A stretch of DNA of 18,977 nt, from positions 1 through 18,977 of the forward strand of contig JBBRCX010000090.1 of NCBI GenBank assembly GCA_038204465.1, given 5' to 3'. Source of the stretch: JBBRCX01 sp038204465 (GTDB lineage Bacteria > Planctomycetota > Phycisphaerae > Tepidisphaerales > Tepidisphaeraceae). Below, in pieces: positions 5,919 through 12,287 of this stretch; position 1 is the stretch's first letter; every line of letters starts with the position of its first letter. The notes under the pieces were generated by a model that did no database searches, was not told the origin of the DNA, and saw nothing but the letters and a program-made list of their open reading frames with translations. Position numbers and translations under genes: made by a program.

Positions 5919-7241
5919 ATGTCTTATTCCCATTGGATCCTCTGCGCGTTCTACGCGCTCGTGCCGGCGGCGACGCTTTTCGCCGTCCTCGTTCGCGCTC
6001 GCCGGAAGCGCTCGTTCAAGCCGATCCTCTTTTTCCTTCTGAGTTGCATCAGTGGCGGCATTATCGGCGCGGTCCTCGCCATTCAGTATGGCAGGGCGGT
6101 CGCGGGTCACGTCTCCGCGGCGCAGGTGATGCTCGCCGGCTATTTCTGCGTCTCGATGATGCTCGTGTTGAAGGCATTCAATTGGGGCCTGGAGCAGATG
6201 ACGACAAGTCTTTTCGGCGTGCGTGAGATGCCGAAGACTTCTCCTGACGTCTTGGCGTCACCAACCCCGCCGGATTCCACGGCTCCACAGATCATCCAAC
6301 CGCCGCTGCGCTTCGGCCCCGCGCGCATCATCGCGGCCGCCGTGACTCGCGCCGTCGTGCTCTTCACGTTCGGTCTGCCCTACGTCATGGCCCTGGTGAT
6401 GCTCTACCGTCCGCGTGCGCTCGGAGAAGATCCGCAGCAGATCCTTGGCTTCGGCTACCAGCGCGTGAGCTTCAACGCAACCGACGGCACCCCGATCGAC
6501 GCCTTTTGGATTCCTGCCGCTGCTCGCGCGAACACGCGCTCCGAAGCCCATTGGGGCGAGCGCGCGGTTGTTCTCTGCCACGGTCTGGCCGCAAACAAAT
6601 CCAATCAGCTCATCCTTGCCCAGGACCTGGTTCCCAATGGCTATAACGTGCTGGCGTTCGATTTCCGCGCGCATGGCGGGAGTGGGGGACAGCTCACCAC
6701 CTTCGGAGATCTCGAGCGCCGCGACGTCTTGGGCGCGGTCCACTGGATCCGGGCGCATCGCGCCAAGGGGAGTCAGCGGATCTTCGGTGTCGGCGCCAGC
6801 ATGGGCGCTGCCGCCCTTATCGCCGCCGCCGCCGATCCGGGAGAGGACGGTCAGGCCATCGAGGCCATTGCCGCCTATGGCGCCTACGACAGCCTCGGCG
6901 GCCTTACCGAGAGCATCGCGCGCGACTACTTTCCGCGCCCGCTGCAGTGGCTCACGCTGCGCATCGCGTTGCCGCTCGCCAGTCTCCATGCCGGCCTCGA
7001 CCTCGCCGATTTCTCCCCGGCGCGAGAATCGCAGCAACTGTGGCCGCGCCCCATCCTCGTGATTCATGGACACAACGATTTGATCATCGACTTCGGGCAC
7101 GGCCAGAAGCTCTACGATGCGGCCCTGCAGCCGAAACTGCACCTGTGGATCGACCGCGCCGACCACAACAGCATCGTCGCCGACCCCGATATCGCCAGAT
7201 CCGTGCGCCAGTTTTTCGATACGGCCCAATCGATCCTCTGA
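5919..7241 (+). CDS. Membrane-anchored alpha/beta hydrolase
   Basis: The protein has 440 residues. The N-terminal part holds about four transmembrane segments (roughly 6-26, 34-54, 66-86, 137-163) with a Pro-rich linker (104-130) between the third and fourth. The hydrolase domain runs from about 180 to 436. It has an oxyanion-region HGLAANKS (221-228), FDFRAHGGSGG (248-257), nucleophile Ser294 in the GxSxG elbow GASMG, Asp387 in HGHND and His416 in ADHNS, so a full Ser-Asp-His triad is present. Similar proteins are annotated as BAAT/acyl-CoA thioesterase-like or dienelactone-hydrolase-like enzymes; the substrate is unknown. The domain probably sits at the membrane surface. It is divergent from the aldolase operon. 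Confidence 0.85.
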   Translation: MSYSHWILCAFYALVPAATLFAVLVRARRKRSFKPILFFLLSCISGGIIGAVLAIQYGRAVAGHVSAAQVMLAGYFCVSMMLVLKAFNWGLEQMTTSLFGVREMPKTSPDVLASPTPPDSTAPQIIQPPLRFGPARIIAAAVTRAVVLFTFGLPYVMALVMLYRPRALGEDPQQILGFGYQRVSFNATDGTPIDAFWIPAAARANTRSEAHWGERAVVLCHGLAANKSNQLILAQDLVPNGYNVLAFDFRAHGGSGGQLTTFGDLERRDVLGAVHWIRAHRAKGSQRIFGVGASMGAAALIAAAADPGEDGQAIEAIAAYGAYDSLGGLTESIARDYFPRPLQWLTLRIALPLASLHAGLDLADFSPARESQQLWPRPILVIHGHNDLIIDFGHGQKLYDAALQPKLHLWIDRADHNSIVADPDIARSVRQFFDTAQSIL

Positions 7242-7308
7242 AGCGCTTCCCGACTCTCAATATTCACGTTGCGATCGCCATCCACTTCTTAGCGGATGTG
7301 CCTCGCGA

Positions 7309-7338
7309 TTGGACTTCCCGAGGCGCCGCCTCCATAAT
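7309..7338 (+). promoter_or_regulatory. Sigma-70-type promoter of nuoI giving a leaderless mRNA
   Basis: TTGGAC (7309-7314), an 18-bp spacer, and CATAAT (7333-7338) lie upstream; the ATG follows after 9 nt. The predicted start is within 0-3 nt of the ATG and there is no Shine-Dalgarno sequence, so the message is predicted to be leaderless. Confidence 0.55.
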
Positions 7339-7347
7339 CCCTTCAGC

Positions 7348-7926
7348 ATGAGCACCAGCGTCAAGAGCTACTTCCGCAACATCTACGACAACGTCTTCTC
7401 CATCGGCGTCGGCATGAAGATCACGCTGAAGTACTGCTTCCAGAAGACCGTCACGGTCCAGTACCCCGAGCAGCACCTGAGCTTCGCGCCGCGCTATCGC
7501 GGCATTCATGAGTTCGAGGCAGACCGCTGCATCGCCTGTGACATGTGCGCCAAGGCCTGCCCGGTCGACTGCATCTACATCGACAAGAGCGCCCCGCGAA
7601 AGATCGACAAGAAGACCGGGACGGCCGTCGGCGGCGAACTGCTCCGCTTCGCCATCGATTACAGCAAGTGCCTGTTCTGCGCCCTGTGCACCGAGCCCTG
7701 TCCGACCGACTGCATCCACATGGGAAAGCTGCACGACCTGAGCAGTTACACGCGCGAGGACGTGGTCGTTGAGTTCCATGAGATCGACAAGCAGGGCCTA
7801 CGCACGCCGATCCCGCTCTGGATGGAGCGCAACGCCAACACCATCCCCTGGGTGAAGGAAGAGTACGACCGCGTCAAGGCCGGCAAGCTCGCCACCACCG
7901 CCGGCGACATCCCCCATACGAAGTAA
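7348..7926 (+). CDS. nuoI: NADH-quinone oxidoreductase subunit I (NuoI), two [4Fe-4S] ferredoxin domain
   Basis: The 192-residue protein has two complete iron-sulfur motifs: Cys61, 64, 67, 71 (CIACDMCAKACP) and Cys108, 111, 114, 118 (CLFCALCTEPCP). Each CxxCxxCxxxCP supplies three ligands to one cluster and the fourth to the other (N6a and N6b of complex I). The N-terminus (SVKSYFRNIYD, then GMKITLKYCFQKTVTVQYP) is the standard NuoI membrane-facing segment. The frame is open further upstream to 7117, but that part overlaps the hydrolase gene; ATG 7348 gives the family-typical length and fits the promoter. No other complex I gene flanks it, so the subunit must join a complex encoded elsewhere. 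Confidence 0.95.
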   Translation: MSTSVKSYFRNIYDNVFSIGVGMKITLKYCFQKTVTVQYPEQHLSFAPRYRGIHEFEADRCIACDMCAKACPVDCIYIDKSAPRKIDKKTGTAVGGELLRFAIDYSKCLFCALCTEPCPTDCIHMGKLHDLSSYTREDVVVEFHEIDKQGLRTPIPLWMERNANTIPWVKEEYDRVKAGKLATTAGDIPHTK

Positions 7927-8018
7927 ACGCCGCCCGCCCGGTGACGCAGCCGCGTCCCGGCGCTGCATCCTGTCGGCATCTCAACTCCGATTGGTCATGC
8001 CAAATCGCGCAGACTAAT

Positions 8019-8057
8019 CTGGAGGCGCCGAAGGTCGTGGCAGCGCGCCACCTCCAG
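8019..8057 (+). other. Inverted repeat between nuoI and the channel gene
   Basis: CTGGAGG (8019-8025) pairs with CCTCCAG (8051-8057), and the inner arms GTGGC and GCCAC enclose AGCGC. There is no following T-run, so it is not an intrinsic terminator. It may stabilise the nuoI mRNA end or be chance. Confidence 0.25.
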
Positions 8058-8116
8058 AGCCCGCGCAGCGCCGGCTGGACCAGCGATGCTCGCTCATTTA
8101 CGAAGCGGTCGAAGTC

Positions 8117-8896
8117 ATGCCCACGCGGGATGGCAGGCGCCGTCACCTCGACTGGTTCGATTACTCGCTGGCCGCGCTCATTGTCCTGAACGTGATTGCG
8201 GTCGTGCTCGAGACCGAGCCTGCCCTTTACACGCGCTACGCGCCGCTGTTCCAGAGTTTCGAGACATTCTCTGTCACCGTGTTCTGCATCGAATACGTCT
8301 TGCGGCTCTGGTCATGCACCGCGGACCCGCGCTATTGTCATCCCATCTGGGGCCGGCTGCGTTTCGCGTTTCGGCCGCTCACACTGGTGGATCTTGCGGC
8401 GATTGTTCCCAGTCTGCTCCCGTTCGTGGTGACCGATTTGCGGTTTCTGCGTTCGCTGCGGCTGCTCCGCATGGTGCGCGTGCTGAAAATTGGGCGCTAC
8501 TCCGACGCCATGGGGCTTCTCGCCGGCGTACTGCGCTCGCGACGCGCGGAACTCGTGGTGATGTTCTTCGTGCTCTCGATTGTGCTGCTCTGCTCCGCCG
8601 GGGCGATCTACTACGCCGAGCACGAAGCCCAGCCGGAGGCTTTCAGCAGCATTCTGGCTTCCATGTGGTGGGCGGTCATCACGCTCACGACGATTGGTTA
8701 TGGAGATGTCTATCCACGGACTGCGCTGGGTAAGGTGCTGGGTGGGCTGATCGCGATCTGCGGCATCGGCATTGTGGCCCTGCCCACCGCGATCATCGCA
8801 TCCGGATTCTCTGAGGAGCTGCGCCGCCGCCGCGAGCCCCGGCTGTGCCCGCACTGCGGCAAGGAAATCGGCCCCGCGCACGCTGACAGTCCCTAG
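8117..8896 (+). CDS. Voltage-gated potassium channel (six-transmembrane Kv type)
   Basis: The 259-residue protein has S1-S6 topology. S1 is about 14-32, S2 about 47-66 and S3 about 89-105. S4 is 108-127 with Arg109, 112, 115, 118, 121 and Lys124 at every third position (voltage sensor). S5 is about 144-166, the pore helix about 176-190, the selectivity filter TTIGYGD is at 191-197, and S6 is about 205-228. It should form tetramers in the inner membrane and pass K+. A short cytoplasmic tail carries a CPHCGKE knuckle (Cys244, Cys247) with no second CxxC pair, so metal binding would need another subunit. Start at ATG 8117; no clear ribosome site. It stands alone between nuoI and the oxidoreductase. 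Confidence 0.93.
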   Translation: MPTRDGRRRHLDWFDYSLAALIVLNVIAVVLETEPALYTRYAPLFQSFETFSVTVFCIEYVLRLWSCTADPRYCHPIWGRLRFAFRPLTLVDLAAIVPSLLPFVVTDLRFLRSLRLLRMVRVLKIGRYSDAMGLLAGVLRSRRAELVVMFFVLSIVLLCSAGAIYYAEHEAQPEAFSSILASMWWAVITLTTIGYGDVYPRTALGKVLGGLIAICGIGIVALPTAIIASGFSEELRRRREPRLCPHCGKEIGPAHADSP

Positions 8897-8941
8897 GTTC
8901 GTCCGACGCGCCCACAAAGAGGCTCGCGGGCTGCAACCTCC

Positions 8942-8969
8942 TTCAAAACTGTTAACGCTGCTCTACAAT
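8942..8969 (+). promoter_or_regulatory. Sigma-70-type promoter of the FAD oxidoreductase gene
   Basis: TTCAAA (8942-8947), a 16-bp spacer and TACAAT (8964-8969) lie upstream, followed by 8 nt and the ATG. The predicted transcript start is at or next to the start codon. There is no Shine-Dalgarno sequence. Confidence 0.48.
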
Positions 8970-8977
8970 CCGCCCGG

Positions 8978-10195
8978 ATGCACACCATCCCAACGCTCAT
9001 CATTGGCGCCGGCGTCGCCGGAGCGTCGCTCGCCTGCTCGTTGGCCGAGCGCGGAAAGGGCGCGGGCGTCGCGATCGCGGACCCGGCTGTCTTCGGCAAG
9101 TACAGCTCCAGCGAACTGAATGGCGGCGGCGTGCGCTGCACCTTCGCAGAGCCGATCAACGTGAAGCTCGCGCTCGCCTCGATGCAGTATTACCTCGCGA
9201 ATGCAGCGCGCTTCGACTTCCGCCAGCGCGGCTACCTCTGGATGTACGATGAAAAACTCTGGCAGGAATCGCGCGAGTTCCTCCCCGTCGTCCGATCGTT
9301 TGGCATTCCTGTCGAAGAGCTTTCGACGCAGGATCTCAAGGACATGTTCCCCCTCCTCGGCGACGTCAGCGATCTCGCCGGCGCTACCTTGACGCCTCTG
9401 GACGGCCGTCTCTCGCCCCACAAGCTCCGCATCCACTACCTCAACGTCGCTCAAGCGGGAGGCGTGGAGCTCCTTGACGGCTGGATGGTGGAGGCGATCG
9501 AACCGGAGCGCGCTCCGTACCGCGTCACCTTGCGCCGTATCAGCCCGCGCAGCGTTAAAAAAGCGCTCACCGACGCCGCCTCGCGAAGCGGCGAAGAACT
9601 CATCGTCGCGGCGCAACGCATCATTAACGCCGCCGGCCCCTGGGCGCCGCAGGTCGCGTCGCTCTATGGCTCAGACCTACCGGTCACCCCGATGCCGCGG
9701 CAGGTCTTCCTGCTCCGCAAGCCCGATGTGAGCCTGGAGCGATTGCCATTTTTCATTGACTACCCGCAGGACATTTACTTCCGCCACTATGAGCGTGACC
9801 GCAAACCTTGTGTCCTGGTGAGCTGGAGCGACCCGCATGAGCCCCGGCGCATCGATTTCTCCTATCATGACCAGGATTACTACCGGACCCACGTTCAACC
9901 GCCGCTCGTTCGAAGGCTCCCGCAGCTTGGTGATGCCGAATTGATCGGGGGTTGGGTCGGGCACTACGAGTTGTCGGCCGATAAATCGGCCATCGTTGGC
10001 CCCGTTCCGGGTAGGCCTGGCCTTTTCAATCTGAACGGCCTCAGTGCCCACGGCGTGATGCAATCCCGGGCGTTGGGCGAAGCGATGGCAACCTACATCA
10101 TCGAAGGCCGTTGGCCAGCCGGCCTGGATCTGGAAGAACTCACGCAATTCCGCTTTGGCCCCAATAGCCGCGTTGCCGAGAGAATGTATGTGTGA
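8978..10195 (+). CDS. FAD-dependent oxidoreductase, DAO (glycine/D-amino acid oxidase-like) family
   Basis: The 405-residue enzyme has the N-terminal dinucleotide-binding fold GAGVAGAS (GxGxxG at residues 10-15) after a beta strand LII, then an acidic residue in VAIADP that should hold the ribose. The central part has a substrate-binding domain. IINAAGPWAPQVASLYG near 210-225 is the classic DAO 'AAGpWa' motif, and the C-terminal GPVPGRPGLFNLNGLSAHGV completes the FAD site. Such enzymes oxidise amines, D-amino acids, glycine or 2-hydroxy acids; the substrate cannot be read here. No partner gene adjoins. The length fits the family. ATG 8978 is preferred because the -10 box is 8 nt upstream and the GxGxxG strand begins at once. 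Confidence 0.85.
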   Translation: MHTIPTLIIGAGVAGASLACSLAERGKGAGVAIADPAVFGKYSSSELNGGGVRCTFAEPINVKLALASMQYYLANAARFDFRQRGYLWMYDEKLWQESREFLPVVRSFGIPVEELSTQDLKDMFPLLGDVSDLAGATLTPLDGRLSPHKLRIHYLNVAQAGGVELLDGWMVEAIEPERAPYRVTLRRISPRSVKKALTDAASRSGEELIVAAQRIINAAGPWAPQVASLYGSDLPVTPMPRQVFLLRKPDVSLERLPFFIDYPQDIYFRHYERDRKPCVLVSWSDPHEPRRIDFSYHDQDYYRTHVQPPLVRRLPQLGDAELIGGWVGHYELSADKSAIVGPVPGRPGLFNLNGLSAHGVMQSRALGEAMATYIIEGRWPAGLDLEELTQFRFGPNSRVAERMYV

Positions 10196-10504
10196 CGCTC
10201 AGCCGCAGCGCCCGCTTATAAACGGCCTTTCGCCTACCACGCCGGGCCACGTCCGATAAGCCGGCGCGGACAATATTCCTCAAAACATCAAGCCGCCTGT
10301 GACGGCATCCGATGAGACAGGTGCAATCGGACTGTTCTCCGGTGCAGACCGCAATCGCGGCAGCAAAGGAAAACAGCACCAACTGGCGACCGCGTGTGGG
10401 CGGATCCGCTGGGGCGCACGTCGCGCCTGCACTCGTGAAACCCCCTTGTCGCCTGCTCGGCGGCAGGGCGTCGCGAGACCATGGGTCGCCTTACGGAGAC
10501 AGTC
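10196..10504 (+). promoter_or_regulatory. Upstream region/leader of the Tad pilin block with potential RNA structure
   Basis: This gene-free 309 bp ends in a GGAG ribosome site (10495-10498). Several pairings can be drawn: CCGAT/ATCGG (10309-10313/10326-10330), a possible H-type pseudoknot at 10332-10380, CGTGTG/CGCACG (10393-10398/10415-10420) around a GCGGATCCGC palindrome (10400-10409), and a CCTGC/GCAGG hairpin near 10453-10468. A TATAAA hexamer at 10217-10222 is a weak promoter candidate. It does not match any riboswitch class I can recall, including c-di-GMP types. Short stems like these also arise by chance in GC-rich DNA. Confidence 0.4.
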
Positions 10505-10675
10505 ATGAAGGCGATGAAGAATCTGCTGGCGAAGTTGGTGAAGGACGAGCAGGGCGGCGAGGTGCTCGAGTACGCCCTGATCGCGGGTCTGATCGTCGTG
10601 GCCGCTATTGCGGTCATCGGTTCGGTCGGCAGCAAGGTGATGGCCCGCTGGACTTCGCTTAACTCGTCGATGTAA
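10505..10675 (+). CDS. flp: Flp/Fap-type pilin 1 (Tad pilus major pilin candidate)
   Basis: The 56-residue prepilin has a basic leader (MKAMKNLLAKLVKDEQG) and the processing site G^GEVLEY with the Glu at +5 and Tyr at +6 that define Flp pilins. A hydrophobic helix (ALIAGLIVVAAIAVIGSVG) and a short tail RWTSLNSSM follow. After cleavage by the TadV peptidase it would polymerise into the pilus. ATG 10505 is chosen over ATG 10481 because GGAG lies 6 nt upstream of 10505 and it gives the same length as the second pilin. It opens the Tad locus. Confidence 0.9.
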   Translation: MKAMKNLLAKLVKDEQGGEVLEYALIAGLIVVAAIAVIGSVGSKVMARWTSLNSSM

Positions 10676-10680
10676 TCCAC

Positions 10681-10706
10681 CGCGCCCGGCATGATGCCAC
10701 GGCGCG
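10681..10706 (+). other. Stem-loop between the two pilin genes
   Basis: Outer arms CGCGCC and GGCGCG enclose GGCATGATGCC, itself a small inverted repeat. It lies 5 nt after the flp1 stop codon with no T-run. Such a structure could protect the 3' end of flp1 mRNA and raise its level above that of the downstream genes, which is common for pilins. This is inferred. Confidence 0.4.
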
Positions 10707-10815
10707 AGGGTACGCATCGAAAACCACTGGGCCCGGCGCAGGCGAACAGCCCGCCCGGGCCTGATGGTCGTTCTGAATTGACGCCGGAATACCCCGGCAA
10801 CCGGACGAGCATCAC

Positions 10816-10986
10816 ATGCAAATTTGTAAAACACTCATCCGGCTGATCCGCGACGAGCAGGGCGGGGAAGTAATCGAGTACGCCCTGGTGGCCGGTCTCA
10901 TTGTGATTGGAGCCATCGCCGTCATCGGCGCCTTCGGCGGCCGCGTTCTCGCGCGATGGGAAACCGCTAACTCTTCCTCTCTTTGA
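10816..10986 (+). CDS. Flp/Fap-type pilin 2
   Basis: The 56-residue prepilin reads MQICKTLIRLIRDEQG then G^GEVIEY, the hydrophobic helix ALVAGLIVIGAIAVIGAFGG, and the tail ending ANSSSL. It keeps Glu +5 and Tyr +6, so it should be cleaved by the same prepilin peptidase. It shares the DEQGGEV-EYAL-AGL core and ends at the same length as pilin 1, so the two arose by gene duplication. Differences lie in the leader (a Cys at position 4) and in the tail. Its start has no good Shine-Dalgarno sequence, so it may be made in smaller amounts, perhaps as a minor pilin. It is easily missed by gene finders because of its size. Confidence 0.85.
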   Translation: MQICKTLIRLIRDEQGGEVIEYALVAGLIVIGAIAVIGAFGGRVLARWETANSSSL

Positions 10987-11012
10987 AGTGGTGCCGCACA
11001 AGGCCCAATGAC

Positions 11013-11576
11013 ATGATCGCTCACGCGACCATCAGCCCGGCCCTTCTGCCATGGCTTCCTCTTGTGGGCTTGCTTGCTCTGGCGGCGGCGACGGATTTGC
11101 GCGCCCGCCGCATCCCCAATCTTCTGAGCTTCAGCCTGCTGTTCGCCGGGATCGCTCAGAGCTTCATGGCTGCTCGTACGCTCGGCCCCGGCGCCAGCGC
11201 CCTGGGCTTCCTCGTCGGTTTCGGTCTCACCTTTCCGCTCTTCGCGATCGGTGCACTGGGCGGGGGCGATGTGAAGCTTCTCGCCGCCGTGGGAACCTGG
11301 GCCGGTCCTTGGCCGACGCTGCTGATTTTCGCCGCGGCCGGCATCATCGGGCTTGTGATCGTCCTGGCCCAAGCCGCCTGGCAGGGTCAGATGCGAATCC
11401 TGTTCCGAAACAGCGCGCTGCTCGCCATCAACCTCGTGCATCTTCAGGACGTTGGGGTCGAACACGTGCGCGCCACCGGACAATCTTGTGCCAGCGTCCA
11501 GCGCCCGCTCCCCTACGCGGTGCCTGTCCTGCTCGGCACAGTCCTGGTCCTTGCTTACACTTTGAAAGGCAGGTGA
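11013..11576 (+). CDS. cpaA: Prepilin peptidase (TadV/CpaA, A24 aspartic family)
   Basis: The 187-residue inner-membrane protease has the two catalytic aspartates of the A24 family: Asp28 in TDLRARRIPN and Asp86 in GGGDVK. It has about six hydrophobic segments and no N-terminal methylase domain, as usual for TadV/CpaA, which cleave Flp prepilins and TadE/F pseudopilins. ATG 11013 is preferred to the TTG at 10983, which would overlap the flp2 stop codon; an AAGG lies about 9 nt upstream of 11013. The residues after about 130 (RILFRNSALL onward) are less hydrophobic, then a final helix follows. It is 26 bp after flp2 and immediately before tadE, so co-transcription is very likely. Confidence 0.88.
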   Translation: MIAHATISPALLPWLPLVGLLALAAATDLRARRIPNLLSFSLLFAGIAQSFMAARTLGPGASALGFLVGFGLTFPLFAIGALGGGDVKLLAAVGTWAGPWPTLLIFAAAGIIGLVIVLAQAAWQGQMRILFRNSALLAINLVHLQDVGVEHVRATGQSCASVQRPLPYAVPVLLGTVLVLAYTLKGR

Positions 11577-11579
11577 ACG

Positions 11580-12035
11580 ATGGCCCGCTTTAATCCATTC
11601 AGCTTCTCTCCCCGCAATGCCAACCGCCGCGGCAGCGCGATCATCGAGCTGTCGCTCACCCTCGGCGTTCTCCTGAGCCTCACCTTCGGCATGGTGGAGT
11701 TTGGCTACTTCATGTTCCTTAAGAACACCGTGCAGGGCGCAGCCCGTGAGGGAGCGCGCGCCGCAATCCCGGCGGGCGCTGCGAACGGCGACGTCACGGC
11801 GGCAGTAAATGCGGCGCTCAGCGCGGCGGGTCTGGCCACCGGGAACTATACCATCAAGATCCGCAATGTCGGGGACACCGCGGATATGGACATCTCCACC
11901 TCGACCGCCGGAACCGCCGTCCTGGTGAAGGTCTACGGGACCTGGAGCACCGTCGGCGCGGGCTACCGCCCCCTCGGCGTGATAGGAAGCAGCAAACAGC
12001 TCACCGGCACCGCGGTCATGCGCAAAGAAGGCTAG
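11580..12035 (+). CDS. tadE: TadE-like pseudopilin
   Basis: The 151-residue protein has the TadE pattern: a basic start, RRG^SAIIELSLTL with Glu at +5 after the Gly (a prepilin-peptidase site), a hydrophobic helix to about residue 47, AAREGARAAIPAG (54-66), then a beta-rich C-terminal domain. Pseudopilins of this class are processed by TadV and are thought to prime or cap pilus assembly. The ribosome site AGGTGA overlaps the cpaA stop codon 3 bp before the ATG, which couples the two genes. It is the last gene before a strong terminator. TadF or TadG are alternative names for similar proteins; TadE fits the size best. Confidence 0.86.
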   Translation: MARFNPFSFSPRNANRRGSAIIELSLTLGVLLSLTFGMVEFGYFMFLKNTVQGAAREGARAAIPAGAANGDVTAAVNAALSAAGLATGNYTIKIRNVGDTADMDISTSTAGTAVLVKVYGTWSTVGAGYRPLGVIGSSKQLTGTAVMRKEG

Positions 12036-12064
12036 GCCGCGAAACCCCCAAACTTTCTTGACCG

Positions 12065-12092
12065 GGCCGGCGTTATGCCGGCCTTCTTTTTT
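12065..12092 (+). terminator. Rho-independent terminator after the pilin block
   Basis: A perfect 7-bp GC stem (GGCCGGC/GCCGGCC) with a GTTAT loop is followed by TTCTTTTTT. It starts 29 bp after the tadE stop codon. It divides the Tad locus into a pilin block and an assembly block. Confidence 0.92.
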
Positions 12093-12287
12093 CCTCCCTG
12101 AGGCAAGGTGTGCGTAAAACTGCTTCAAGGGTCCGAGCCATGACGCGCAGTTCAACCGGCGGCAGCGTCTGTTACCGGACCCTGGACGTTTCTCGGACGT
12201 TGGCAAGGAAACTTAAAGACCCCCTAAACCGCAAATTCCATTCTTCCGACCATCAAGGTGGGCTGATCGCGCCATCGGAGACTTTCT
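12093..12287 (+). promoter_or_regulatory. cpaB leader with nested stems and a possible pseudoknot
   Basis: GGGTCCG (12129-12135) pairs with CGGACCC (12176-12182), and inside this GACGC (12142-12146) pairs with GCGTC (12165-12169), leaving symmetrical 6-nt internal strands. ACTGC (12119-12123) can also pair with GCAGT (12147-12151) in the apical loop, which would make a pseudoknot. A direct repeat GGACGTT occurs twice 11 bp apart (12184-12190, 12195-12201). The region ends with GGAG (12277-12280) 7 nt before the cpaB ATG. A promoter must lie here because of the upstream terminator, but no clear -35/-10 pair was found. Confidence 0.45.

Noticed and set aside
6258..7229. Minus-strand open frame of 323 codons opposite the alpha/beta hydrolase
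   Set aside because: The plus-strand protein has a full catalytic triad and transmembrane segments; the antisense product resembles no family.
7117..7347. Upstream extension of the NuoI frame to an earlier ATG
   Set aside because: It overlaps the 3' part of the hydrolase gene, adds residues unlike NuoI, and ignores the promoter placed just before ATG 7348.
8019..8057. Inverted repeat after nuoI as a transcription terminator
   Set aside because: Large interrupted stem and no T-run; kept only as a low-confidence structure.
10481..10504. Earlier ATG for pilin 1
   Set aside because: The GGAG site lies between this ATG and the one at 10505, and the shorter form matches the length of pilin 2.
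10196..10504. c-di-GMP (GEMM-I) riboswitch before the pilins
   Set aside because: A GCAAAGG stretch first suggested it, but the conserved GGGCAAACC and CGCAAAGC-CC-GGCCUAA blocks and the P1 layout are missing.
10812..12206. Long minus-strand open frame (464 codons) across flp2, cpaA, tadE and the terminator
   Set aside because: It is antisense to four well-supported features, its translation is low-complexity and charge-rich, and it crosses the intrinsic terminator. GC-rich third positions leave the opposite frame open.
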